A DNA stretch of 64,000 bases from Pseudarthrobacter equi (GCF_900105535.1 NZ_LT629779.1:1240001-1304000); one strand, 5' to 3'. Numbered from the stretch's first letter, positions 46,149 to 55,777 are shown. Translations and numbers: made by a program. The notes: a model not told the origin generated them from the letters alone.

Positions 46149-47606
46149 ATGGCTGTTGGTGTTTTTGATCTGTTTTCGATCGGTATTGGGCCTTCGTCGT
46201 CTCATACTGTGGGGCCGATGCGGGCTGCTGCGGTGTTTGCGGAGGAGTTGCGGGGTGCCGGGGTGTTGTCCCGGGTGGCTTCGTTGCGGGTGGATCTGTA
46301 TGGGTCGTTGGCTGCGACGGGGCATGGGCACGGGACGATGACGGCGGTCCTGCTGGGTTTGGAAGGGTTTCACCCCGAACTGATCCTGCCTGCTGAGGTG
46401 GAGGAGCGGCTTGCCGCGATCGCTGAGACCGGGACGCTGAACCTGGCCGGGGCTGGCGGCGGGGATGGCGTGAAGCTGCCGTATGGGGTGAAGGACATGG
46501 TGTTGCGGCCGTTGACGGTGTTGCCGCGGCATACGAACGGGATGACGTTCACCGTTTCGGACGCGGACGGGGCGGTGCTGCACGCGGCGACGTTCTTCTC
46601 CGTTGGCGGCGGGTTCATTGTCCGTGAGGGCGAGGAGGACGCGGCGCAGCAGGAGTTGGATGAGTCCAAGAAGGAGCTGCCGCTGCCGTTCCGGACCGCC
46701 GCGGAACTCCTGAAGCACTGCGCGGACACCGGGTTGGGGATCAGTGATGTGATGCTGGTCAACGAAAAGTCCTCCCGGACCGAGGAGGAGATCCGGGCGG
46801 GGCTGCTGCACATCTGGTCCGTGATGGAGGCATGCGTCGCGACCTCGCTGAAGCGTGAGGGGGTGCTGCCGGGCGGGTTGAAGGTCCGCCGCCGCGCCCC
46901 GGACTGGTTCGACCGGCTGAAGAAGGAATGCGCCCGTCCGGGCGTGGACAGCCAGGACCTGGACTTTACGGACCAGGATTTCCATGACCCGAGGTACTGG
47001 CAGGAGTGGGTGAACCTGGTGGCCTTGGCCGTGAACGAGGAGAACGCCTCCGGCGGGCGTGTGGTCACGGCCCCCACGAACGGGGCGGCCGGGATCATTC
47101 CCGCGGTCCTGTATTACGCGCTGCATTTCGCCCCGGGCATGGACCAGGCCACGCAGGAGGACCGCGACGGTGTGGTGGCCAGGTTCCTGCTCGCCGCCGG
47201 TGCCGTGGGGGTGCTTTACAAGGAACAGGCGTCCATTTCCGGTGCCGAGGTGGGCTGCCAGGGCGAGGTCGGTTCGGCGTCGTCGATGGCGGCGGCGGGA
47301 CTGGCTGAGGTCATGGGCGGCACCCCGGCGCAGGTGGAGAACGCCGCGGAAATCGCGATGGAACACAACCTGGGCCTGACGTGTGATCCGATCGGCGGGC
47401 TGGTGCAGGTCCCGTGCATCGAGCGGAACGCGATCGCCGCGGCGAAGGCCATCAACGCGGCGAAGATGGCGCTCTGGGGCGACGGCACCCACCGGGTCTC
47501 CCTCGACGAAGTCATCATCACCATGCGCGAAACCGGCAAGGACATGTCCTCCAAATACAAGGAAACCGCCATGGGCGGCCTCGCCGTCAACGTCGTCGAA
47601 TGCTGA
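46149..47606 (+). CDS. sdaA: L-serine ammonia-lyase (single-chain, iron-sulfur)
   Basis: Deaminates L-serine to pyruvate and ammonia with a 4Fe-4S cluster (EC 4.3.1.17). 485 residues: beta domain first ([21 protein letters not shown]), then the alpha domain with candidate cluster cysteines in [18 protein letters not shown] and VPCIERN. It completes a glycine-serine route with gcvP and gcvT. Base use is odd: from the start to about 47450 many Gly, Ala and Leu codons end in G or T (GGG, GCG, TTG, GGT), unlike the GGC/GCC-rich neighbours, and only the last 50 codons look local. A recombination or transfer event is possible. Confidence 0.95.
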   Translation: MAVGVFDLFSIGIGPSSSHTVGPMRAAAVFAEELRGAGVLSRVASLRVDLYGSLAATGHGHGTMTAVLLGLEGFHPELILPAEVEERLAAIAETGTLNLAGAGGGDGVKLPYGVKDMVLRPLTVLPRHTNGMTFTVSDADGAVLHAATFFSVGGGFIVREGEEDAAQQELDESKKELPLPFRTAAELLKHCADTGLGISDVMLVNEKSSRTEEEIRAGLLHIWSVMEACVATSLKREGVLPGGLKVRRRAPDWFDRLKKECARPGVDSQDLDFTDQDFHDPRYWQEWVNLVALAVNEENASGGRVVTAPTNGAAGIIPAVLYYALHFAPGMDQATQEDRDGVVARFLLAAGAVGVLYKEQASISGAEVGCQGEVGSASSMAAAGLAEVMGGTPAQVENAAEIAMEHNLGLTCDPIGGLVQVPCIERNAIAAAKAINAAKMALWGDGTHRVSLDEVIITMRETGKDMSSKYKETAMGGLAVNVVEC

Positions 47607-47655
47607 CAACCAGCCCGGTCCGTCATGGCCCGGGCCTGCTACGGCTCGGCGGACG

Positions 47656-48201
47656 CTAGTTGTTGATGGCGGCCCACACGTTCAGTGTTGAGGCGTACAC
47701 CAGCCACGCCACGTAGGGCAGCAGCAACAACCCGGCAGTTCGGCTGATGGGGCCGAAATACAGGATGGTGACGACGACGGCGACGATCAGCGCAAGGATG
47801 ATCACCAGGGCCAGCCACAGCGCCGGCGTTCCCAGCGTGGGGTAGAGCCCGAAAAACATCGGGGTCCAGGCGAGGTTCAGGACCAGTTGGACGGCGTAGG
47901 CAATCATGGCCGGACGCGTGCGCCCGGTGCGTTTGCGCCACACCAGCCAGGCGGCCACGGCCATGGCCGTGTACAACAGGGTCCACACGGGGCCGAAGAC
48001 AAAGTTCGGCGGCGTCCAAGGGGCCTTCTCGGCAGTGGCATACCAGCCGTCGACGTTGCTGGTGGAAGCGAGTCCGCCAAGGCCCGCCACCAGGAAGGAT
48101 GCCACCAGGAAACCCGCCAGTGCGGCCACCTGGACCGCCGGCCGGTACGGACGGAACTTTCGCTCCGACGGCAAGGTGGACTGTCCCGTGTTTGGCTCCA
48201 T
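47656..48201 (-). CDS. TspO/MBR-family membrane protein
   Basis: A 181-residue tryptophan-rich sensory protein with five hydrophobic helices. [21 protein letters not shown] and [12 protein letters not shown] are diagnostic. TspO binds porphyrins and related ligands. The start ATG 48201 ([10 protein letters not shown]) has AGGGTGGTGAG just upstream; the frame extends further back without family similarity. A 30-residue N-terminal extension precedes the first helix. It is divergent from the first Fem-type gene. Confidence 0.9.
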   Translation of the reverse strand: MEPNTGQSTLPSERKFRPYRPAVQVAALAGFLVASFLVAGLGGLASTSNVDGWYATAEKAPWTPPNFVFGPVWTLLYTAMAVAAWLVWRKRTGRTRPAMIAYAVQLVLNLAWTPMFFGLYPTLGTPALWLALVIILALIVAVVVTILYFGPISRTAGLLLLPYVAWLVYASTLNVWAAINN

Positions 48202-48418
48202 CTCACCACCCTTGCGAATGGCCGTTCGCGAGTCAAGGCAGGCGCGCGGAGGCGTCCCGGGCCTGCCGGACGGCCGCCTGGCAGACCCCCGGGCGGGTCC
48301 CCGGGGCACGGCCCGTGCCGCCCAAGGCTTTAGACTTGAGGCTGCATGTCCGCGCAGGAACGGCAACAGCAGCACCGAGAACAGCACCGAGCATCAACCC
48401 CGATTGGACACGGCCCCC

Positions 48419-49492
48419 TTGCCAGAATTCACCGCACGTTTTGCCACAGCCGAGGAAATTGAAAACTGGGACAAGCACGTCACGGCCAACCCCAACGGCG
48501 GCAACATGCTGCAGTCGGCGGCCTACGCCTCCGTGAAGAACGGCAGCGGCTGGAAGGTCCGCTTCCTGGTGCTGGAAGGCGGCGAGACCGCCAGCTACAA
48601 CCTGGTCCTGGAGAAGGCCGTCCCGCTGCTGGGACGGCTCTGGTACCTCATCAAGGGCCCGGACCTCGCCGAAGCCGGCCACCTCAAAGCGGCGTTGGAG
48701 TCCTGTGCCGCCCTGGTGCGGGAGCGGAAGCTCAACGTGTTCACCATCAAGATCGAACCGGACATCGTGGATTCCGATGCTGCCCGCGCCACGCTGGCGG
48801 CGGCCGGCCTGGCCAAGGCCCCCAACATCCAGTCCAACGACTCCACGGCGCTGCTGGACATCTCCGGCACTGACGAGGAAGTCCTCAAGGCCATCTCCTC
48901 CCGCGCCCGCAACGCCGTCCGGCGAGCCGAACGGGAAGGCTGCGAGGTAGTCCGCCGGGAACCAGGGCCGGAAACCTACCGTGCCCTCTACGACCTCATG
49001 GCCGACACCGTAAAGGCCAAGGGATCCATGCCCTTGCGAACTTACGAGTACTACGCGCAGTTCTGGGACGAATTCTGCAACCGCGGCCAGGGCAACTTCT
49101 TCTTCACCTACGAAGACGGAAAGCCCAGCGTCGGCGCGTTCGTCATCAACTACGGTGCCAAGGCAACCTACAAGGACGGCGGTTCCACGCAAAACCGTAA
49201 ACAGTACGGCGACTCCCACCTGGTCCAGTGGTCCGCCATCCGGAGGATGCAGGAACTGGGCTGCACCGAATACGACTTCTGCGGCACGCCTCCCGCATCC
49301 CGGATCAAGGACAAGAGCCACAACCTGTACGGCATGGGGATGTTCAAGACCAGCTTCACCAAGACCGTCACGGACTTTGTGGGGTGCCACGACTACGTTC
49401 TTTCACCCCTCCGGCACCGGTTGTGGGTCAAGGGCGGTGAGCGGGTGTTCCGCCGCATTGAAACGGCGCGCACCGGCCAGCAGTTCTACTGA
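48419..49492 (+). CDS. Fem-type peptidoglycan bridge transferase 1 (FemX-like)
   Basis: A 357-residue tRNA-dependent aminoacyltransferase of the FemABX/GNAT fold, which adds amino acids to the lipid II lysine side chain. NPNGGNMLQSAAYASVKNGSGW, KGPDLAEAG, SSRARNAVRRAEREGCEV and the C-terminal GCTEYDFCGTPP are typical. It lacks the coiled-coil arm of FemA, as FemX does. The start is uncertain: TTG 48419 (MPEFTARFATAEE) fits the family N-terminus, but no strong site precedes it. In Arthrobacter species bridges of Ser, Thr and Ala are known, so such residues are likely substrates. The second Fem gene follows. Confidence 0.85.
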   Translation: MPEFTARFATAEEIENWDKHVTANPNGGNMLQSAAYASVKNGSGWKVRFLVLEGGETASYNLVLEKAVPLLGRLWYLIKGPDLAEAGHLKAALESCAALVRERKLNVFTIKIEPDIVDSDAARATLAAAGLAKAPNIQSNDSTALLDISGTDEEVLKAISSRARNAVRRAEREGCEVVRREPGPETYRALYDLMADTVKAKGSMPLRTYEYYAQFWDEFCNRGQGNFFFTYEDGKPSVGAFVINYGAKATYKDGGSTQNRKQYGDSHLVQWSAIRRMQELGCTEYDFCGTPPASRIKDKSHNLYGMGMFKTSFTKTVTDFVGCHDYVLSPLRHRLWVKGGERVFRRIETARTGQQFY

Positions 49493-49600
49493 CCACGACC
49501 CGCCGGTCCGCTGCCCGGTAACCCCACGGCACGGAAGACCACGCTCCCGCCCCAGCACCTGCCAGGCAGGCCCGCGACAAGTTCCAGAGAAGGTAATCCC

Positions 49601-50914
49601 TTGAACCAGGTTTCCACCACCACCGCTCCCGAATACACGGTCCTCAGCGACGACGAGTTTGAGGCCTTCGCCGTCAAGCATCCGCAAAACAGCTTCCTGC
49701 AGTCGGCCGATTTCAGCCGCTTCCAGCGCGCCCGCGGACAGCAGGTGGAACTGTTCGGTATCCGCCGCAACGGAGAACTCGTGGCCGCGGGGAAACTGAA
49801 CTTCACCACCACCCGGCTCGGGTACACCATGTGCGAATGCGCCAAGGGACCCCTGATGGACTACACGGACCCTGCCCTGGTGCGTGACGTCGTCGTACTT
49901 CTCCGCAAGCGCGCGGCCGAGCGAAAAGCTGCCGAACTGCGGATCTCACCGAACCTGAAGTACATTGCCCGCGACGAGGACGGGGCCGAGCACCCGGAAA
50001 CCACGGACAACCGGCCGCTGGTGGCGCGGCTCGGCGGCCTCGGATTCCGGCACCAGGGCCTGGAGATGAACTTCGTGAACGTCAACTGGATGTTCGTCAA
50101 GAACCTCCAGGGCATCGCGGACCCGGAAGAGCTGATCATGGGCACCAGCTACCGCACCCGAAAAGCCATCCGCAAGGCCGAAAAGAACGGTGTGTTCCTG
50201 GAGCAGGCCACGCTGGAAACACTGGACGACTTTTACGGCGCGCTGAGCCGGGCCGGGGACGAGAAGGGCTTCGTCTACCGGGAACGGGAGTACTACGAGA
50301 ACCTGCTCCGCACCACCTCGCCAGAGTTCACCAAGCTCATGATGGCCAAGATCGACATCCCGGCCTACCGCAAGTCCATCACCGAACGGCTCGACGCCGA
50401 ATCGGCCACGGCCGCCGAACTTCGGCGCGAGGTCGAGGAGACGGGCAGCAAGAAGAAGGCCAACCGGCTCAAAGTGGTCCAGGATTTGGTGGACAGCTAC
50501 GAGCGCAGCCTCAAGGACATCGAACGCTTCCCGGACTCGGTGGGTGTGGCCACCGTGGCCGCCATCCACTTCGTCTGCTACGGCGATGAAGTGGTGTGCG
50601 TCATCGGCGGCACCGTGCAGGACTACATCTACTTCAACGGCGCCACCTCGCTGTACTGGGGCATGATGCTGCACGCCCTTGAGAAGGGATACCCGAGGTA
50701 CAACTTCTACGGAACCTTCGGCATCTCCGGGCAGGACCAGGAAGGCCACGGCGGCTACGAATTCAAGAAGGGCTTCGGCGGTGAAGTGGTCCAACTCGTG
50801 GGCGACTTTGTGATGCCCGTCCGTCCCGCCGCCTTCCACGCCAACAGGCTGGCCAGGTCCGCCGCCGGCGCTGCCCGCACCCTGCTGGGCAAGCTTCCGA
50901 TTAAGCGCGCCTGA
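49601..50914 (+). CDS. Fem-type peptidoglycan bridge transferase 2 (FemA/B-like, with coiled-coil arm)
   Basis: A 437-residue Fem-family aminoacyltransferase. KHPQNSFLQSADFSRFQRARG and GTSYRTRKAIRKAEKNGVF match the two GNAT-like halves. An inserted helical segment at about residues 265-310 (AESATAAELRREVEETGSKK onward), rich in Glu, Lys and Leu, corresponds to the FemA coiled-coil arm. The start is TTG 49601 after AGAAGG. It follows the first Fem gene by 108 bases, so the two probably add successive bridge residues. ThrE lies next downstream. Confidence 0.9.
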   Translation: MNQVSTTTAPEYTVLSDDEFEAFAVKHPQNSFLQSADFSRFQRARGQQVELFGIRRNGELVAAGKLNFTTTRLGYTMCECAKGPLMDYTDPALVRDVVVLLRKRAAERKAAELRISPNLKYIARDEDGAEHPETTDNRPLVARLGGLGFRHQGLEMNFVNVNWMFVKNLQGIADPEELIMGTSYRTRKAIRKAEKNGVFLEQATLETLDDFYGALSRAGDEKGFVYREREYYENLLRTTSPEFTKLMMAKIDIPAYRKSITERLDAESATAAELRREVEETGSKKKANRLKVVQDLVDSYERSLKDIERFPDSVGVATVAAIHFVCYGDEVVCVIGGTVQDYIYFNGATSLYWGMMLHALEKGYPRYNFYGTFGISGQDQEGHGGYEFKKGFGGEVVQLVGDFVMPVRPAAFHANRLARSAAGAARTLLGKLPIKRA

Positions 50915-50966
50915 CCCACATATCCGCACCAGCGCACCACACCAGCGCACCAGGGAGGAGGAGATC

Positions 50967-52502
50967 ATGGCCGACCGGCGCGATCATCCCAAAGCTCAAC
51001 CAACCGGCGCCAAGGACCGTCCGCCCACGGGGCCGGCCCGGGCGCTGCCCCGCACCGAAGCCCTGCCCAAAACCGAACCGCTGACGGCCGCCCAGGTCCG
51101 CCAGAACGCTGCGGCGAAGAAGATGCTGCGCCGGCTCGTCCAGGGCGAGAACCCTCCCACCGCGCCGATGAGCATCGTGGACAGGCTGACCGGCAGCCCG
51201 TACGCCAACCCCACCATCCAGGTCAGCGGCGTGGATGCGTCCGCCCGCAAGACCCTGGACTTTGTCCTCCACCTCGCTGAAACCATGTTCCGCTACGGCG
51301 CCGGCGCCCTCGAAGTGGAGACCAGCATTATCGCCGTCACGGCCGCGCTGGGTCTGAAGTACGTCGAGGTGGACATCACCAACCAGTCCGTCGGCATCAA
51401 CTACGCCCCCAAGGACCAGCCGCCCATCGCACTGCTGCGCGTGGTCCGGTCCTGGACCAACAACTACGCCGGCCTGGCCAGGGTGCACCAGCTGGTCACC
51501 GACATCGTGGCCGGGGGAGTGGGCCGCGACGAGGCCATCAGGCGGCTCAACGAAATCATTACCAGCCCCAAGCCGTTCCCGCGGTGGATGGTTACCTCGG
51601 CCTTCGGTGTCTTCGCGGCCGTGTTCGTCGGCGTGCTTGGCGGCGGCCCGGTATCGTCCGCCATCGCCTTCGCAGCCAACATCGGCATCAGCCTCCTGGC
51701 CCGCCAGCTGGGACGCTGGCGCGTCCCTGACTTCTTCATCACGGCGAGCTGTTCCTTCGTGGTCACCCAGCTGGCGCTGCTGCTCTGGCAGTTCGGCCTC
51801 ACCAAGTCACCGGCCATCGTGGTGGTGGGCGGCATCCTCCTGCTGCTGCCCACAGGCCGCCTGGTGTCCTCGGTGCAGGATGCCATTAACGGCTTCCCCG
51901 TCACGGCGGCCGGACGGTTCCTTTCAACGCTCCTGACGTTCGGCGCCATCGTGGCGGGCATCGCCGTCGCCTTCGTGGTGGGCGAGCTGACCGGGGCGCA
52001 GCGGATCGACGTCACCGAAACGTTCCCGCCCGCCTACGACCTGTGGGTCCTCATCATCTTCGTGGCGGTGGCCGTCATGGCCATCGGCATCACCGAGCAG
52101 ACCAGCTGGCAGCTGCTGCTGCCCACCGCGGCCGTGGGAGTCATCGGCTACCTGGTGCTGCTGGGCGGCGGCCTGCTGGGCATCGGTGACCGGTTCGCGC
52201 CCGCCCTGGCGGCCGTGGTGATCGGCCTGCTGGCCCGGGTGCTGGCGCTGCGCATGGGGGCCCCGCAGCTGGTGGTGGCAGTCCCCGCAGCGCTGATCCT
52301 GCTGCCGGGCCTGACGATCTTCCGGTCCATGTACGTGCTCACCATAGAGGACTCGGAAATCCTGCTCGGTGCCGGCGGGATGCTCAGCGCCGGGGCCATC
52401 GTCCTGGGCACTGCGGGCGGCATCGTCCTTGGCGACACCCTGGCCCGCCCGTTCACCCGCAGCCTGGCCAGCAACGAACGCCGGCGCGCCCGGCGCCGTT
52501 AG
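50967..52502 (+). CDS. thrE: Threonine/serine exporter, ThrE family
   Basis: A 511-residue membrane exporter. After a 100-residue cytoplasmic N-terminus comes a ThrE_1 hydrolase-like domain (FVLHLAETMFRYGAGALEVET, GLKYVEVDITNQS) and about ten hydrophobic segments, with a second half (ThrE_2) rich in Gly/Ala/Val. In Corynebacterium glutamicum ThrE exports L-threonine and L-serine. The start ATG 50967 has GGGAGGAGGAG four to ten bases upstream. Its place beside two Fem genes whose likely substrates are Ser and Thr is suggestive. It closes with a very strong terminator. Confidence 0.93.
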   Translation: MADRRDHPKAQPTGAKDRPPTGPARALPRTEALPKTEPLTAAQVRQNAAAKKMLRRLVQGENPPTAPMSIVDRLTGSPYANPTIQVSGVDASARKTLDFVLHLAETMFRYGAGALEVETSIIAVTAALGLKYVEVDITNQSVGINYAPKDQPPIALLRVVRSWTNNYAGLARVHQLVTDIVAGGVGRDEAIRRLNEIITSPKPFPRWMVTSAFGVFAAVFVGVLGGGPVSSAIAFAANIGISLLARQLGRWRVPDFFITASCSFVVTQLALLLWQFGLTKSPAIVVVGGILLLLPTGRLVSSVQDAINGFPVTAAGRFLSTLLTFGAIVAGIAVAFVVGELTGAQRIDVTETFPPAYDLWVLIIFVAVAVMAIGITEQTSWQLLLPTAAVGVIGYLVLLGGGLLGIGDRFAPALAAVVIGLLARVLALRMGAPQLVVAVPAALILLPGLTIFRSMYVLTIEDSEILLGAGGMLSAGAIVLGTAGGIVLGDTLARPFTRSLASNERRRARRR

Positions 52503-52518
52503 GCTCCGGACAGACCAG

Positions 52519-52556
52519 AAAAGCGCGCCCCGGGCTCCTGCCCGGGGCGCGCTTTT
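52519..52556. terminator. Strong bidirectional terminator after thrE
   Basis: A perfect 17-bp stem (52519-52535 with 52540-52556) and a TCCT loop; the stem ends in AAAA and TTTT. It lies between converging thrE and the siderophore-interacting protein gene. Confidence 0.95.
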
Positions 52557-52583
52557 GTTTCCCGGTTCGCGCCGGATGTGCCG

Positions 52584-53423
52584 CTAGATCTTTCCCACAG
52601 GGAGCTTCTTTTCCGCCTGGAAGACATCCTCGACCCGGCCCTGGGCCCAGTAGCCGGACAGCGAGACCTGGCTGCGCTCAAGTCCGCGCTGGGCGAAGAA
52701 GACATCCCGCAGCGCCTTCATGTAGCCGCGCTCTCCATGGGCAAAGACGTCCACGGTCCCGGAAGGCCATTCCGCGCCGGCCACGGCGTCCACGAGCAAG
52801 CGGCTGGCGCCGGCCGGTTCCCCGTTGCGGGCCAGCCACTGGACCCGTACTCCGGCCGGGGCGGAAACGGGCTGGATGTCCGCCTCGGTATCCACTTCAA
52901 GGAACGCCAGCCCCGTGGCGTCCGCAGGCAGGGCTTCCAGGCTCGCTGCGATGGCCGGCAATGCGGCTTCGTCACCGGCGAACAGGTACCAGTCGGCGTC
53001 CGGGTTGGGGTTGTATGCGCCACCGGGGCCGGTGAACGTCAGGGTGTCGCCGGGTTCCGCAGCAGCCGCCCACGGCCCGGCCAGCCCCTCATCCCCGTGG
53101 ACTACGAAGTCGATGGAAAGCTCGCGCGCCCCAGGATCAACCCGGCGGATGGTGTAGGTGCGGGTGGTGGGCCACTGCTCCCGCGGCATGGTTTCGCGGA
53201 TGGTGGCCAGGTCAAAGGAGGCGGGATACTCCACACCGGGCTGCGGGAAGATGATCTTGATGTACCGGTCAGCAAAGCTGTTGTTCACGAAATCGGCGAA
53301 GCCGTCACCACCGGCCACAATCCGCACCATATGGGGGGACAGTGACTCCCTCCTGAGCACCGTGAGGGTGACCTGGGGGCGGCTCTTTTTCGGGGTGCCG
53401 GCAGCGGCGGGAACAGTGCTCAT
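52584..53423 (-). CDS. Siderophore-interacting protein (FAD-dependent ferric reductase family)
   Basis: A 279-residue flavoprotein that releases iron from ferric siderophores inside the cell using NAD(P)H. The FAD-binding barrel contains TTRTYTIRR (RxYTxR motif), DFVVHGDEGLAGPWA and GDTLTFTGPGGAY; the NAD(P)H part has YLFAGDEAALPAIAASLE and the SIP C-terminal GYWAQGRVEDVF. It is preceded at once by an iron box (53423-53436), and ATG 53423 lies only 14 bases after the ung stop. Confidence 0.92.
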   Translation of the reverse strand: MSTVPAAAGTPKKSRPQVTLTVLRRESLSPHMVRIVAGGDGFADFVNNSFADRYIKIIFPQPGVEYPASFDLATIRETMPREQWPTTRTYTIRRVDPGARELSIDFVVHGDEGLAGPWAAAAEPGDTLTFTGPGGAYNPNPDADWYLFAGDEAALPAIAASLEALPADATGLAFLEVDTEADIQPVSAPAGVRVQWLARNGEPAGASRLLVDAVAGAEWPSGTVDVFAHGERGYMKALRDVFFAQRGLERSQVSLSGYWAQGRVEDVFQAEKKLPVGKI

Positions 53424-53436
53424 AAGGCAAGCCTAA
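53423..53436. promoter_or_regulatory. Iron-box-like DtxR/IdeR operator
   Basis: On the minus strand TTAGGCTTGCCTTA, close to the DtxR/IdeR half-site consensus TTAGGnTnGCCTAA. It abuts the start codon of the siderophore-interacting protein gene, where a bound regulator would block expression when iron is plentiful. TAGCTT just upstream could be the -10, giving a leaderless mRNA. Confidence 0.6.
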
Positions 53437-53437
53437 G

Positions 53438-54208
53438 CTAGGGCAAAGGCGGGAGTTCCCAGGTTACGGCCTCGGCCCCCTGCTCCTGCAGCAGCCGGTT
53501 CACCCCGCTGAAGGGCCGGGAACCGAAGAAGCCCCTGGACGCCGACAGGGGGCTGGGATGCGCGCTGGACACCGCCGGCCGGCCTCCCAGCAGCGGGCGC
53601 ATCGATTCGGCGTCCTTGCCCCACAGCACCGCAACCAGCGGCAGGGGCGACCCGTCTGCAGACGTGCGGGCCGCGAGGGCGGTGACGGCCGCCGTCGTAA
53701 TCCTCTCCCAGCCCTTGCCCCGGTGCGATCCGGCCGCCCCGGCGCGGACACTCATGACCCGGTTCAGGAGCAGCACGCCCTGGCCGGCCCAGGCGGAGAG
53801 GTCGCCATGGATCCGCGGCGGCAGGCCAAGATCGGCTTCCAGTTCCCGGTAGATGTTGGCAAGGCTGCGGGGGATGGGCCGCACCTGCCCGTCCACGGCG
53901 AAGGAGAGGCCGACGGCGTGTCCCGGCGTGGGGTAGGGGTCCTGCCCGACGATCAGTACTTTGACGTCCGCCAAGGGTTGGCGGAAGGCACGCAGGACGT
54001 TCGACGGCGCCGGGAGGACGTGGTGCCCGGCGGCTTCCTCCGTTCCCAGGAACGCGAGCACCTGCCGGAGTTCGGCTTCCACGCCGGCAAGGGCGGCCGC
54101 CCAGTCCGGGGCAACAAGCTGCTCCAGCGGCTGCCGCGCAAGGTCAGCGAAGCCGCCGCCGGGAAGGGGCTCAGGTTCCAGTTCGAACAACGCATCTGAT
54201 TCAGCCAC
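53438..54208 (-). CDS. ung: Uracil-DNA glycosylase
   Basis: Removes uracil from DNA (family 1, EC 3.2.2.27). About 256 residues. The water-activating motif [16 protein letters not shown] and the C-terminal HPSPLSA loop are present. The start is taken as GTG 54208 ([10 protein letters not shown]); an upstream in-frame ATG at 54271 would add 21 residues without family likeness. It lies upstream of the siderophore-interacting gene, with 14 bases between stop and start, so some readthrough expression of that gene is possible. Confidence 0.93.
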   Translation of the reverse strand: MAESDALFELEPEPLPGGGFADLARQPLEQLVAPDWAAALAGVEAELRQVLAFLGTEEAAGHHVLPAPSNVLRAFRQPLADVKVLIVGQDPYPTPGHAVGLSFAVDGQVRPIPRSLANIYRELEADLGLPPRIHGDLSAWAGQGVLLLNRVMSVRAGAAGSHRGKGWERITTAAVTALAARTSADGSPLPLVAVLWGKDAESMRPLLGGRPAVSSAHPSPLSASRGFFGSRPFSGVNRLLQEQGAEAVTWELPPLP

Positions 54209-54271
54209 CGTCCCATTCTTGCAGGGCGCCTTACGTGCGGAACGGGGCCGGTGGCCGGAGCGGGATGCCAA

Positions 54272-54300
54272 ATGACAAGGCTGTTATTCGTCCGTAGCAT
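54272..54300 (+). promoter_or_regulatory. Promoter of the DUF3263 gene
   Basis: ATGACA (54272-54277, five of six TTGACA bases), a 17-base spacer and TAGCAT (54295-54300). The predicted transcription start is near 54307, ahead of GTG 54341. Confidence 0.5.
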
Positions 54301-54340
54301 GGGGGTGAGACATTTTCCGTAACCAGCGAAGGAGTGCGCC

Positions 54341-54694
54341 GTGGCTGAACCGGCCCGGGAACATCTGACCGGTTACCCGCCGGAGGGCGGCGGGGGAGAC
54401 GGCGAGGCCAACTCACTGTTGGCGGACTTCACCCTCAAGGATTCTCCGCTGACCGAGCGTGAGCAGCAGATCCTTGCCCTGGAGCGGCAGTGGTGGAAGT
54501 ACGCCGGAGCCAAGGAACAGGCCGTCAGGGAACTTTTTGACCTCTCCGCAACGCACTACTACCAGGTGTTGAATGCCCTGATCGACAGGGAAGATGCGCT
54601 GGCCCACGATCCCATGCTGGTTAAGCGATTGCGTAGACTACGTACGTCGCGCCACCGTGCACGCACCGCGCGGCGCCTGGGATCCGACGCCTAG
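54341..54694 (+). CDS. DUF3263 protein
   Basis: A 117-residue protein of the DUF3263 family. The core is SPLTEREQQILALERQWWK then AVRELFDLSATHYYQVLNAL, a helix-turn-helix-like fold, followed by basic RLRRLRTSRHRARTARRLG. It may be a DNA-binding regulator; function is unknown. The start is GTG 54341 with GAAGGAG eight bases upstream. The LytR_C gene follows by 45 bases, and this pair occurs together in other actinobacteria (recalled, not checked). Confidence 0.85.
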   Translation: MAEPAREHLTGYPPEGGGGDGEANSLLADFTLKDSPLTEREQQILALERQWWKYAGAKEQAVRELFDLSATHYYQVLNALIDREDALAHDPMLVKRLRRLRTSRHRARTARRLGSDA

Positions 54695-54739
54695 GACGCC
54701 CCGCCTTTTCAGCAGCCACCAGCAAGGATCCATCCCACC

Positions 54740-55384
54740 ATGACCAAATACGCCCGCGATGAATTCGACAAGGTCCCGGAGACGGCGTCGCGACAAGGTG
54801 TCCACCGGACGGCCACCGCACCGTCCCGCGTGCGGCTGTGGCCCATCCTTGCCGTTGGCATTGCTGCCCTGGCCATCGGCCTGGTGTCCTTCCTGATCCT
54901 TCCCAAGCTGGGCCTTGGCGGTACCGAAAGCCAGGCCTCGGCTGTCGTGTCCGAGGCGCCGCTGGCTGACACAGGCGCCACGCCTTCCGCCGCTGCGGAC
55001 AAGGCGTCCGAACCGTCGGCAACGGCCCAGCCCTCCACGGATCCCAGCGCCGAAAGCACCACTGAGCCGGAACCCGGGCCCAGCGCCACAGAGTCTGCCG
55101 GGCCGGAACTGGACAAGACCCAGCCGGTAGCCGTTTACAACGCTGCCGGAACATCCGGACTCGCCAGCCGGGTGGGCGGAACGGTGAAGGCGGCAGGCTG
55201 GACGCTGGGGCAGGTGGGCAACTGGGCCGGCGCCCCGCAGCAGGGCTCCACGGTGTACTACTCCGGAGCGGACCAGGCAGCCAATGCGCGCGAGCTGGCC
55301 AACCTGCTGGGCGTGCCCACCGTAGTGGCAAGCACCGATTTCCAGGTGCCGTTGGTGGTCGTCCTGGGTCCGGGCTACCGCTAA
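54740..55384 (+). CDS. Membrane-anchored protein with LytR C-terminal domain
   Basis: A 214-residue protein with a cytoplasmic N-terminus of about 32 residues, one hydrophobic helix (about 33-55), a Pro/Ser/Thr/Ala/Glu-rich extracytoplasmic linker and a LytR_C domain (VAVYNAAGTSGLASRVGGTV, STVYYSGADQAANARELANLLG, VVVLGPGYR). LytR_C domains accompany cell-envelope proteins such as LytR-CpsA-Psr ligases, but the catalytic LCP domain is absent here. The ATG 54740 start has CAAGGATC upstream. Confidence 0.85.
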   Translation: MTKYARDEFDKVPETASRQGVHRTATAPSRVRLWPILAVGIAALAIGLVSFLILPKLGLGGTESQASAVVSEAPLADTGATPSAAADKASEPSATAQPSTDPSAESTTEPEPGPSATESAGPELDKTQPVAVYNAAGTSGLASRVGGTVKAAGWTLGQVGNWAGAPQQGSTVYYSGADQAANARELANLLGVPTVVASTDFQVPLVVVLGPGYR

Positions 55385-55570
55385 TCCTGGACAAAGTGCC
55401 GGCGGTCACGCCTGAATAACGTTTACCGCCGCTCCTGCCGGCCCGCCTGCAGGACTGGGCAGCCTTTGGCTAGAGTGAAATCCAGGCCTCTGCCCGGTCC
55501 CTGCAATGCACGTCAACGCCGCGGCACCGCAGCAGGGGTCCTCCGGTCTCAACGGAAAGAGTGGGTCATC

Positions 55571-55777
55571 ATGGCACTGGGAACCGTCAAATGGTTCAAC
55601 GCCGAAAAGGGCTACGGCTTCATCACCGTGGACGGCTCCGGGGACGATATCTTCGTGCACTGGTCGGCCATCCAGGGCGAAGGCTACCGGGCGCTCGATG
55701 AGGGCCAGCGGGTGGAACTTGAAGTCGGGGAGGGCGAAAAAGGCCCGCAGGCCGAAAGCGTCCGGCCCGCCGAGTGA
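55571..55777 (+). CDS. Cold-shock protein, CspA family
   Basis: A 68-residue single-stranded nucleic-acid-binding protein. RNP1 KGYGFITV and RNP2 DIFVHWSAI are intact, with the starting KWFNAEKG. It acts as an RNA chaperone. ATG 55571 fits the family; a weak AACGGAAAGAGTGGGTC precedes. The TGA stop overlaps the start of the next gene (GTGATG at 55774), so a binding-protein gene is coupled to it. Confidence 0.93.
   Translation: MALGTVKWFNAEKGYGFITVDGSGDDIFVHWSAIQGEGYRALDEGQRVELEVGEGEKGPQAESVRPAE

Noticed and set aside
47906-48418. Upstream extension of the first Fem-type gene
   Set aside because: It is antisense to tspO and has no similarity to the Fem family; the family N-terminus begins near 48419.
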